In this document: positions 1-5,030 of the stretch, piece by piece
Layout: each line of letters starts with the position of its first letter
How positions within the stretch are numbered: the stretch's first letter is position 1
NCBI GenBank assembly: GCA_964385715.1
Contig: CAYLRE010000329.1
Coordinates: 1-5,030 of the forward strand
From: MB-PLM-2 sp964385715
GTDB lineage: Bacteria; Planctomycetota; Planctomycetia; Pirellulales; UBA7805
DNA length: 5,030 nt
Reading direction: 5' to 3'
Notes under the pieces: model-generated
Databases searched by the model: none
Told to the model about the DNA's origin: nothing
What the model saw: the letters and a program-made list of their open reading frames with translations, nothing else
Position numbers and translations under genes: made by a program

Positions 1-1199
1 AGCAATGGAAATACTCCGTTCAGGTTTGGAACGTTAACGACAAGAAGTTGCAATTCGAGGTGCCGTGGCAGAATGTATCATTTGGTCAGTTCGCGATTAC
101 TTCGGATGGAAAACGCTTGTTCGCAACGGATGGCAATGGCGGGCTACGCCAGTGGAATCTAACGACCGGTAACGAAGGTGCCAGGCTTGTCGAGAAAGGA
201 AAGAAAGTCGGATTTATAGCGCTTTCGAACGATGACCGAAGGCTGGTGATTGGTCACGTTGATGGCCTGCGAATTATCGATCTTGCCGCGGATAAAGTTC
301 TTGCTGAAATAGACGCTGCCACCGGGGCAACCTGTGGGGCGCTCTCCCATGACGGCCAGTCCGTTGCGGTCGGCGGATTGGGTGGGACGGTCCACATCTT
401 CGATGCGCAGAGTGGCAAGGAGTTGTTGCCGCACACTGGCTTGGAATCCCCAATACACTCGATCGCGATCTCGCGCGACAGCCGATTCGTGATGACCCAC
501 CCGGGGCAGGTGTGGGATCTGCGCTCCAAGAAGATGGTGCATGGCGGCGATCGATCCATGAACGCGTACAACATCACCTCAGGGCCTGGCACTAGGGAGT
601 TCGTATTCTCGTTCGGTTTCGACCATCGAGTTGTCAGTCACGGAGATTCCCAGTGGCAAGAGACGCCTGCAGTTTTTTCTGTTCCGCGCAAGGGTTGCTT
701 TGCATTCTCGGCCGACGGCAAGGAATATGCGCTGGGACACGAGGGGATCGAGATCTTCGGATGGGGCGATAAAAAACCCCGAGTCACCATCGCTAAGGAA
801 GCGACCGGCGAAGTTAACAGCTTGGCGTTTTCTGGGGACGCAGCGCGTATTGCGTCCTGTGGCCAGATGAGAGGAGTCCGAGTTTGGGATACCAAGAGCG
901 GAGAGCTAGTGCGCATTGTCGACACAGGCCGGAGAATGCAATCCAAGAAACTCGCCTTCATCGGCGAGGACCAATTTCTGATCGCATTCGATGGTACGGG
1001 AATCGGGCATGACGTGAAGCAGAAGACGCTTACTGCTTGGCGCCTCGGCAATGGTAAGAAGTATGGCACATTTCCTCTGCCGTTTGGGACGACATCGTTC
1101 GATCTGTCTGTCGACGGGAAGTCGCTAGTTACGGGTAACTACGACGGCACGTTCGTCTTGTGGAGCCTTGAGGACATGCTCATCGAGACCGAGCAATAG
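1..1199 (+). CDS. WD40-repeat beta-propeller protein, 3' part (5' end outside window)
   Basis: The reading frame is open from base 3 to the TAG at 1197-1199, giving 398 visible residues. The gene begins left of the window: the first residues (WKYSVQVWNV) already form the closing strand of a WD40 blade, so the TTG at 48 is an internal Leu codon. Blade-closing strands recur at visible residues about 8 (VWNV), 50 (RQWNL), 91 (RIIDL), 131 (HIFDA), 169 (VWDL), 250 (EIFGW), 293 (VRVWD), 343 (LTAWRL) and 384 (FVLWSL). Most are preceded by an S-x-DG/D-x-(R/K) turn such as TSDGKR, SHDGQS, SADGKE or SVDGKS. That is enough blades for at least one propeller. WD40 propellers are protein-interaction scaffolds, and planctomycetes often carry them alone or fused to kinase, sigma-factor or cytochrome domains. 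Any such fused domain would lie upstream and cannot be seen. No enzyme motif or membrane segment is visible. The gene converges on the radical SAM gene. The family is confident; the function is unknown. Confidence 0.9.
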   Translation, partial: QWKYSVQVWNVNDKKLQFEVPWQNVSFGQFAITSDGKRLFATDGNGGLRQWNLTTGNEGARLVEKGKKVGFIALSNDDRRLVIGHVDGLRIIDLAADKVLAEIDAATGATCGALSHDGQSVAVGGLGGTVHIFDAQSGKELLPHTGLESPIHSIAISRDSRFVMTHPGQVWDLRSKKMVHGGDRSMNAYNITSGPGTREFVFSFGFDHRVVSHGDSQWQETPAVFSVPRKGCFAFSADGKEYALGHEGIEIFGWGDKKPRVTIAKEATGEVNSLAFSGDAARIASCGQMRGVRVWDTKSGELVRIVDTGRRMQSKKLAFIGEDQFLIAFDGTGIGHDVKQKTLTAWRLGNGKKYGTFPLPFGTTSFDLSVDGKSLVTGNYDGTFVLWSLEDMLIETEQ

Positions 1200-1245
1200 G
1201 TGGGCTGTCATCATTGGACGCGAGCGAGAACTTTTGGCGTCGCCA

Positions 1246-1258
1246 CGTGAGCCTCACG
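1246..1258. terminator. Short inverted repeat in the convergent gap, possible weak terminator
   Basis: CGTGAG, one base, then CTCACG form a perfect dyad that overlaps the stop codon of the leftward radical SAM gene (1254-1256). As RNA it would make a 5-bp stem with a 3-nt loop. A second small dyad, TGGC-GTC-GCCA, lies just beside it at 1235-1245. The 54-nt gap between two converging genes is where bidirectional termination is expected, but neither strand has a U-tract after the stem. A standard intrinsic terminator is therefore not supported, and the dyad may be chance. Confidence 0.2.
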
Positions 1259-2507
1259 CCGCCTGGCGTTGAACGGACTGCAAGAACGCCTCTTTACTCT
1301 CCGGATTGGCGAGTGACAGGTCGTGCGGGAATTCGCCGAGCGGCACCGTGTGAATGATCGTCGGTGGGTTGTCGGTGCGGAAGTAGCACGTCTTGCAGGG
1401 CTCGGCTCCTTCGTTCTCAAGGAAGTGGAGTCGCTTGGCGGCCGATTCTTGAGACTTCCAGACCGATCGGAAGGGCACCTCAGAAATGTCGCCAAACATG
1501 TCGCTCTCATCCTTCGCGTAGCTGCAGAACGCCACCTGTCCGTCGGAGTTGAGTGTGGGGGCGTAGAGTGGCTTTCCGCAACGTAGCGGTCCATCGTTCA
1601 TGGCGATCCGCGAGTTCGAGTCGGGAGTGCCATCGCCTTCGTACGCAAAGCGAGCAAGGTCCTTGCTGACTGGGGCCAACTCGTTGTCAAGGTCCCGGCC
1701 ACGATAGTCGTAAGGACGAAGCGTCTTCACCGTAAAGGAGTCGGCTCCCAGGTCTTCGGCCATGTGCAAAAGCTGCGGCATGTCGTGTTCGGTGTACTTC
1801 GTGGCCAGGGTGCGAAACTCAATCACCGGGTACGGCGAGTTCTGGCGTTCTTTGGCTGCCTTCAGTCGGCGGATTGTGTCCTGGACGTCGGTCAATTTTC
1901 CGCCAACCCGATAGGTGCTGTATGTTTCCTGGGTTGCTCCATCGACGCAGACAATCACGACGTCCGGCCGGGCGGCCACTAGTCGGTCGATTTCTTCTTC
2001 CGAGTTGCGAATGGTGGCGTTGGTACTGATCACCGTCTTGATACCGCTCTTTCTGGCGTGGGCGATCATCTGGGCGATGTTGGGGTGCAGTAGCGGTTCG
2101 CCCCAGTCCCAGAACAGCATGAACATCAACGACCCGCGAAGTTCGTCGGTCACGCGGCGAAATACGTCAAAGTCGAGATGTTCGCCTTTGCGCCCCAGGG
2201 CTTTGGTGCCTGTCGGGCAGCCGGGGCATTGCAAATTGCAGAGGGTTGTAACGCCGACATGCAGGATGTGCGGTAGCGCAATCTCACGACGATGCAGCAG
2301 CCGTTTGTTGACATGCTGCAAGGCAAGGTTGTGACGCTTGCGCATCGTCAACGGGCAGTGGAAGAGCACGCCTTCCTGTTGGATCGGGAACGTCTTTTTC
2401 TTCATCAAGGCCTTTAGCTGCGCGCCGTAATCTTTGGCGAAGGAAGCCCCGTAACGCTTGGCGAAGGAAGCCCCGTAACGCTTGGCGAAGGAAGAGAGTT
2501 TGGACAT
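1254..2507 (-). CDS. Radical SAM/SPASM-domain protein
   Basis: A 417-residue protein with the ATG at 2507-2505 and TGA at 1256-1254. Residues 90-97 (CNLQCPGC) are the CxxxCxxC motif that binds the 4Fe-4S cluster for S-adenosylmethionine cleavage. WDWGEPLLHP at 133-142 is the GEP motif that contacts SAM. STNAT (161-165) and VIVCVDGATQETY (184-196) are the usual later barrel strands. The C-terminal part has a reduced SPASM-like set: C310, a GxxxxC ending at C328, and C371-x-x-C374, without the further cysteines of a full SPASM domain. This family matures peptides, acts as anaerobic sulfatase-maturing enzymes, or modifies sugars and other small substrates; the substrate here cannot be told. The N-terminus is odd: residues 7-30 are three copies of an octapeptide. 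It sits 38 nt after the glycosyltransferase gene and is probably co-transcribed. The chosen ATG has a weak GGGA at 7 nt spacing. A GTG 165 nt upstream (2672) would overlap the glycosyltransferase by over 120 nt and is less likely. Confidence 0.9.
   Translation of the reverse strand: MSKLSSFAKRYGASFAKRYGASFAKDYGAQLKALMKKKTFPIQQEGVLFHCPLTMRKRHNLALQHVNKRLLHRREIALPHILHVGVTTLCNLQCPGCPTGTKALGRKGEHLDFDVFRRVTDELRGSLMFMLFWDWGEPLLHPNIAQMIAHARKSGIKTVISTNATIRNSEEEIDRLVAARPDVVIVCVDGATQETYSTYRVGGKLTDVQDTIRRLKAAKERQNSPYPVIEFRTLATKYTEHDMPQLLHMAEDLGADSFTVKTLRPYDYRGRDLDNELAPVSKDLARFAYEGDGTPDSNSRIAMNDGPLRCGKPLYAPTLNSDGQVAFCSYAKDESDMFGDISEVPFRSVWKSQESAAKRLHFLENEGAEPCKTCYFRTDNPPTIIHTVPLGEFPHDLSLANPESKEAFLQSVQRQAA
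2418..2494 (-). repeat. 24-bp in-frame tandem repeat encoding FAKRYGAS octapeptides
   Basis: On the plus strand a 24-bp unit (GGCGAAGGAAGCCCCGTAAC plus GCTT) occurs exactly at 2436-2459 and 2460-2483. The first 11 bp of a third copy follow at 2484-2494, and a diverged copy lies at the 2418-2435 side. The repeat encodes residues 7-30 of the radical SAM protein: FAKRYGAS, FAKRYGAS, FAKDYGAQ. Two identical copies at DNA level point to recent slippage or duplication. The 24-bp period keeps the reading frame. Phe or Tyr falls every fourth residue (7, 11, 15, 19, 23, 27), with Lys/Arg between, which would fit a basic amphipathic helix. Confidence 0.93.
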
Positions 2508-2517
2508 TCGTATTTCC

Positions 2518-2530
2518 CACGTAGAACGTG
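2518..2530 (-). repeat. Inverted repeat in the gap between the glycosyltransferase and radical SAM genes
   Basis: CACGT, three bases, ACGTG form a perfect 5-bp stem with a 3-nt loop inside the 38-nt spacer of the leftward gene pair. The stem overlaps one end of the weak GGGA (2515-2518) proposed as ribosome-binding site for the radical SAM gene. It might tune its translation relative to the upstream gene. The stem is short and could be chance. Confidence 0.3.
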
Positions 2531-2545
2531 ATGCGTCTTTGTTTT

Positions 2546-3454
2546 CTAGGAAGCGTTTCGCCACGGCCAGTTGCGCCGCGGAGCCACCTCGCACTTGGTG
2601 TGACAGCCTTCGGTGACGAGGGACCAAAACTTGTCGTTCGCTTCGCGGCTTGCTTGCAGCGGATTGGGCCACGACATGGCGCCGACGCGATCGCTGGCCA
2701 GTACCTTGCAGCCACAGGCCAACGCTTCGACCGCGATACGGCCAAAGGCGTGCAACATAACCGGATCGACGACCACGGCCTGATACTGGTTGTAGAGGGC
2801 CGGCATTTTCTTGTGTGGGATGCTCAAGTAGTCGACCGTCTCCGGTTCGTAGCCGTGATCACGGGCCCGCTGTTCGGCCGAATCGGCGACGCGAATTTCG
2901 TCCCCGAGCACGAGCGCCTTGGCGATTCTTTTTTCCGCCGGTACGGTGGCGCGAAAACGATCGAAGTCGATCGGCGCGGCGATGACGTGCTGTGGAGTTC
3001 GCACGTCGATCAGTTGATTAATTGCCTGTTGGTGGACGGGAGACAGAAACTGCACGGCGCTGCAGGTGTTGTAGAGAAGCTCGTTGGCGTCGCGCATGGT
3101 CGATGTGCAGTCGCACGCGGTCTTGCGGAGACTCTGTCCAATCAGGCAGCGGCCGTCACGGTAGGTGCAGGGATGGACGTCGCGTTCGCTGCGAAGGGAG
3201 AAGCCCAAATAGGTGCTCAGTTGCGCCGCCCAATGAATGACGGGGGTTAGTTCTGCTTCGGCACCCAACCCTCCATGGGGGCGGAGATTGCCCAACACCA
3301 CGCCATCGTAGCGATCGAGATCAACCTGTTCATCGGGTTCGACCATGTCCACGCGAACCGAATGAGGCGCACCCTGGATGTGATGGCACAGACTCAACTC
3401 TGCGCCACCTGGGCGACCCTTGGGAACGGTATGGACGAATAGCACTCGGAGCAT
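2546..3454 (-). CDS. Short family-4-like (GT-B fold) glycosyltransferase
   Basis: A 302-residue protein with the ATG at 3454-3452 and TAG at 2548-2546. The start is supported by AGGAAG at 5 nt or less from the ATG. The N-terminus MLRVLFVHTVPKGRPGGAEL is the first Rossmann strand and the GGAE loop typical of GT4 enzymes (residues 16-19). The segment at 237-255 (FGRIAVEALACGCKVLASD) is the donor-binding C-terminal motif, corresponding to the second half of the EX7E signature; the first Glu is replaced, with DPVMLHAFG in its place. PIDFDRF (161-167) matches the inter-domain linker segment. GT4 enzymes move a sugar from a nucleotide donor to a glycan, lipid or other acceptor, usually in the cytoplasm. 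Two oddities are visible. The protein is short for GT4 (commonly 350-400 residues), with an unusual tail rich in Cys and Trp after residue 282. It also has clustered cysteines (C96, C103, C114, C116). It is the first gene of a probable two-gene unit with the radical SAM protein. The acceptor is unknown. Confidence 0.85.
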   Translation of the reverse strand: MLRVLFVHTVPKGRPGGAELSLCHHIQGAPHSVRVDMVEPDEQVDLDRYDGVVLGNLRPHGGLGAEAELTPVIHWAAQLSTYLGFSLRSERDVHPCTYRDGRCLIGQSLRKTACDCTSTMRDANELLYNTCSAVQFLSPVHQQAINQLIDVRTPQHVIAAPIDFDRFRATVPAEKRIAKALVLGDEIRVADSAEQRARDHGYEPETVDYLSIPHKKMPALYNQYQAVVVDPVMLHAFGRIAVEALACGCKVLASDRVGAMSWPNPLQASREANDKFWSLVTEGCHTKCEVAPRRNWPWRNAS

Positions 3455-3457
3455 GGT

Positions 3458-3463
3458 CTTCCT
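3458..3463 (-). promoter_or_regulatory. Ribosome-binding site of the glycosyltransferase gene
   Basis: The minus strand reads AGGAAG followed by ACC and the ATG at 3454. The AGGA core is at 5 nt spacing, a normal Shine-Dalgarno arrangement, and it fixes the start of the glycosyltransferase. Confidence 0.7.
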
Positions 3464-3479
3464 GATGCCAGTCGCGGTG

Positions 3480-3510
3480 GGATTCTAGACAGAACGGTTG
3501 GATTCTAGAC
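3480..3510 (-). promoter_or_regulatory. 11-bp direct repeat upstream of the glycosyltransferase, possible promoter or operator
   Basis: GGATTCTAGAC on the plus strand occurs exactly at 3480-3490 and 3500-3510, 20 bp apart start to start, about two helical turns. It lies 26-56 nt ahead of the glycosyltransferase ATG. Read leftward, each copy holds TAGAAT, one mismatch from a sigma70 -10 box, at a distance giving leaders of roughly 20 or 40 nt. A TTGACA at 3525-3520 faces the same way but is only 12 nt from the distal TAGAAT, too close for a standard -35. Tandem -10 boxes or a two-site operator are both possible. The repeat itself is certain; its role is inferred. Confidence 0.5.
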
Positions 3511-3625
3511 GAGGAAGAATGTCAAAAAATCTCGATCTATGATAGGTCAATGCGAGCCCAGGTATCGGGGGTAAAGTGGGGTGATTGCCGGATGGTCCGG
3601 ACAGAAAAGGGGACTATTGCTAGAA

Positions 3626-3648
3626 ACCGTTGTACCGGTATCGACGGT
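3626..3648. repeat. Imperfect dyad upstream of the protease promoter, possible operator
   Basis: ACCGT (3626-3630) and ACGGT (3644-3648) flank the palindrome TACCGGTA (3633-3640), making a nearly continuous inverted repeat centred at 3636/3637. It ends 20 nt before the -35 box of the rightward promoter, a place where an activator could bind. No gene is transcribed into it from the near side and no U-tract follows, so a terminator is unlikely. Confidence 0.4.
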
Positions 3649-3668
3649 CCAAAAACGCGTGAAAAAAA

Positions 3669-3698
3669 TTGACATCACTGAGCAAATGACACTAGAAT
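3669..3698 (+). promoter_or_regulatory. Sigma70-like promoter of the metalloprotease gene
   Basis: A consensus -35 box TTGACA (3669-3674) is followed after 18 nt by TAGAAT (3693-3698), which matches five of six bases of the -10 consensus. An A-tract (3662-3668) lies immediately upstream, as in an UP element. Transcription would start near 3705, leaving a 5' leader of about 150 nt before the ATG at 3855. This is the best promoter seen in the window. Confidence 0.65.
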
Positions 3699-3838
3699 CA
3701 CGGCGCTTGATAGCCGCCATCGCTTGTCGGGCTGCCGTGCTTATGGTTGCCCGTGCTTGAGGGAACGATGTCGGCCCGGTTCGTTGTCAAACAGACTCGC
3801 GTTCGTCGCGTGGCATGTAACGAAGTAAACATGGAACG

Positions 3839-3850
3839 AAGGAAAGGGAG
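3839..3850 (+). promoter_or_regulatory. Ribosome-binding site deciding the protease start
   Basis: The purine-rich AAGGAAAGGGAG ends 4 nt before the ATG at 3855. An in-frame ATG at 3831 would add eight residues, but only a weak GAAG precedes it. The run also supplies the better Shine-Dalgarno match for 3855, and starting there gives a compact signal peptide. Confidence 0.6.
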
Positions 3851-3854
3851 CGTC

Positions 3855-5030
3855 ATGATCGTTCGCAGGATGTTAACGGGACTCGCTTTGTTGGCTTTAG
3901 CGCCTAACGCGTGGGCCGCTTTGACTCTCGATATCACGTTCGATGACAGCAATCAGGGCGTTTGGAGCCAGCTGCAAAAAGACGTGGTGCTACAGGCAGC
4001 GGCCGAATGGGAAGCGGGATTTGCTGCCTACGACTTGGACACCACCATTTCCTTTGGCATGGACTTTCGTAATGAAGGTGGCGCGGCCGCGGTCACCTAC
4101 GGTTGGGTTTGGGGTGGAGTTCCGGGGCCTGGCGAAGACACACGTCCCTGGCTTGGCACGGGGCATTTCATGGGCGTTCACCCCACGGCTCTGTGGTGGG
4201 ACCCGACTCCGGCAACCGATGGCGATGTGCCGGGCGGTTCGTACGACGCGCTGACCGTTATCCGCCACGAACTTGGGCATCTGTTGGGATTCACCGGCGG
4301 TCTGTACTTCGACGATTGGGGTGGTCCCCAGTTTCGGGATGTCTGGCAAGACGCGATTGTGGGAGGCGTCTTCGATCCGGGCGGGCTCAACGTCAGCATG
4401 ACCGGCGCAAATAACGAACACACCAACGGCGCCGGTTTAATGGACACGTTCATCTTTCCCGGACAGCGATTCGACATCGATCTGACGATGGACATGATCG
4501 CGCACGCCTATGATTTGCAGCTGCTCCCCACCTGTGCGATTGGCGATGCCGACTGCGACGGTTACGTTTCGAACCTGGAAGACATCCAAGCGGCGTTCAC
4601 CAACTTCACCGGTCCTGGTACCACGAATTGGACGACGCCGAAGACGCGCGCCGAAGGTGACGTTCACGGAGACGGCACCGGGGCGACGACGGATCCTGCC
4701 GGACACGATGAGGACGTCGACAACTTGGACATCCAGGCGATGTTCACCAACTTCAATCCGGCGCCGGATGCGGCTGGTGACGTGCTGGGTGCTGCCGGCG
4801 ATGGCGATCCGGCGATTCCGGATTTGATCTACGACCCAGCCACCGGTGAAGTTGTCATCGACTGGGAAGGTAACACGCTGATCTCGTACGTGCTCAAGAA
4901 CGCTACGAACAGCTTCATTCCCGGCAACCACAGCACGATCCTCTTGGGTTCGTTTCCGACCGCGACAAGTAACGAACTTTCTGAGTCAACGTCGTTTGCC
5001 GAGCCGGGCGTGACGACGCGCAGCATGGGC
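3855..5030 (+). CDS. Secreted zinc metalloprotease with dockerin-like calcium repeats, 5' part (3' end outside window)
   Basis: The frame is open for 392 codons from the ATG at 3855 to the window edge. Residues 1-21 form a signal peptide: basic MIVRR, a Leu/Ala core, and a likely cut after NAWA. The catalytic region spans about residues 22-225. HELGHLLGF (138-146) is the HExxH zinc motif with the following Gly; the third metzincin ligand, expected at 148, is Gly. H189 precedes LMD (195-197), a likely Met-turn, and could be the distal third ligand, as in leishmanolysin-like enzymes. Next come two dockerin-like loops. GDADCDGYVSNLEDI (230-244) keeps D231, D233, D235 and E242. The second starts GDVHGDG (268-274) and ends DVDNLDI (287-293), with about twelve extra residues between. 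From about 313 a further beta-rich segment begins (PDLIYDPATGEVV), a type often found ahead of a sorting signal in planctomycete exported proteins; a PEP-CTERM anchor may follow outside the window, but none is visible. The enzyme probably acts outside the cytoplasm; its substrate is unknown. Confidence 0.87.
   Translation, partial: MIVRRMLTGLALLALAPNAWAALTLDITFDDSNQGVWSQLQKDVVLQAAAEWEAGFAAYDLDTTISFGMDFRNEGGAAAVTYGWVWGGVPGPGEDTRPWLGTGHFMGVHPTALWWDPTPATDGDVPGGSYDALTVIRHELGHLLGFTGGLYFDDWGGPQFRDVWQDAIVGGVFDPGGLNVSMTGANNEHTNGAGLMDTFIFPGQRFDIDLTMDMIAHAYDLQLLPTCAIGDADCDGYVSNLEDIQAAFTNFTGPGTTNWTTPKTRAEGDVHGDGTGATTDPAGHDEDVDNLDIQAMFTNFNPAPDAAGDVLGAAGDGDPAIPDLIYDPATGEVVIDWEGNTLISYVLKNATNSFIPGNHSTILLGSFPTATSNELSESTSFAEPGVTTRSMG
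4581..4757 (+). repeat. Internal duplication of the dockerin-like helix in the protease gene
   Basis: Bases 4581-4610 and 4728-4757 match at 25 of 30 positions and encode DIQAAFTNFT and DIQAMFTNFN. They follow the two calcium-loop segments and represent the two F-hand helices of a dockerin-type module. The close DNA match suggests a fairly recent or conversion-maintained duplication. Confidence 0.75.

Larger units (their letters stand above)
3455..3854. other. Divergent intergenic region between the glycosyltransferase and the protease
   Basis: This 400-nt stretch has no convincing coding region. It contains the leftward ribosome-binding site, an 11-bp direct repeat (3480-3510), a small dyad CCGGA-TGG-TCCGG (3588-3600), a larger dyad (3626-3648), a rightward promoter (3669-3698) and a leader of about 150 nt before the protease ATG. 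Within the leader, CGGGC (3728-3732) can pair with GCCCG (3749-3753). GCCGTGCTT and GCCCGTGCTT form an imperfect direct repeat, and CGCG-TTCGT-CGCG is a further small dyad near 3798-3810. No known riboswitch class is recognised in it. Confidence 0.75.

Noticed and set aside
48..50. TTG at 48 as the start of the WD40 gene
   Set aside because: The frame is open to the left edge and the preceding 15 codons encode a WD40 closing strand, so the gene starts outside the window.
2508..2672. GTG at 2672 as the radical SAM start
   Set aside because: It would overlap the glycosyltransferase coding region by over 120 nt, and the ATG at 2507 has a plausible site. It is kept only as part of the frameshift question.
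2528..3250. A 240-codon rightward open frame opposite the glycosyltransferase
   Set aside because: It has no recognisable domain, its composition looks like a complement frame, and it lies antisense to a gene with clear GT4 motifs.
3520..3525. TTGACA on the minus strand as -35 box of the glycosyltransferase promoter
   Set aside because: It is 12 nt from the nearer TAGAAT and 32 nt from the other; neither spacing fits a sigma70 promoter.
3686..3760. A 24-codon rightward open frame beginning ATGACACTAG
   Set aside because: Its start overlaps the -10 box of the protease promoter and it has no ribosome-binding site, so it would not be on the main transcript.
3831..3854. In-frame ATG at 3831 as the protease start
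   Set aside because: It lacks a good Shine-Dalgarno sequence, and the bases after it form the purine-rich site that serves the ATG at 3855. It cannot be fully excluded.
3698..3952. An 84-codon leftward open frame over the protease leader and signal peptide
   Set aside because: It shows no domain, runs antisense to the signal peptide and lies under the rightward leader.
4437..4931. A 164-codon leftward open frame opposite the protease
   Set aside because: Its Val/Arg/Gly-rich sequence is the mirror of the Asp/Asn/Thr-rich dockerin region; the plus-strand frame has a signal peptide, zinc motif and calcium loops.
1..5030. Mobile element, CRISPR array or tRNA/rRNA gene
   Set aside because: I found no transposase motif, no terminal inverted repeats with target duplications, no regularly spaced repeats and no tRNA-like cloverleaf; the only tandem repeat is inside a coding region.

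Overview
The window looks like chromosomal DNA from a planctomycete, probably of the Pirellulales type. The call rests on protein style. There is a WD40 propeller protein, and a secreted protease whose C-terminal half carries the degenerate dockerin-like calcium loops (GDADCDG, then LEDIQAAFTNFTGPG) common in planctomycete exported proteins. Codon use is moderately GC-rich. No tRNA, rRNA, insertion sequence, phage gene or CRISPR array is visible.

Layout from left to right. (1) Bases 1-1199, plus strand: the 3' part of a WD40-repeat gene, cut by the left edge. (2) Bases 1254-3454, minus strand: a two-gene unit. A short family-4-like glycosyltransferase (3454-2546) is followed after 38 nt by a radical SAM/SPASM protein (2507-1254). 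The second gene converges on the WD40 gene across a 54-nt gap. (3) Bases 3455-3854: a divergent intergenic region of about 400 nt. It holds a good sigma70-like promoter for the rightward gene, a dyad, and an 11-bp direct repeat just upstream of the glycosyltransferase. (4) Bases 3855-5030, plus strand: a secreted HExxH metalloprotease with dockerin-like repeats, running off the right edge. It has no stop codon inside the window.

How the genes relate. The glycosyltransferase and radical SAM genes are probably co-transcribed and may modify a glycan or a glycosylated substrate, but the substrate cannot be read from sequence. The protease is divergent and exported. An 8-bp element, CTAGAATC, occurs as the -10 region of the protease promoter and twice in the opposite orientation ahead of the glycosyltransferase, so the two units may share promoter architecture. 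The WD40 gene shows no evident link to the others.

I do not see a clearly new system. The points most worth a second look are the recently duplicated octapeptide repeat at the N-terminus of the radical SAM protein, the odd end of the glycosyltransferase next to an open frame leading into the radical SAM gene, the repeated promoter elements, and the protease's missing third zinc ligand and enlarged second calcium loop.
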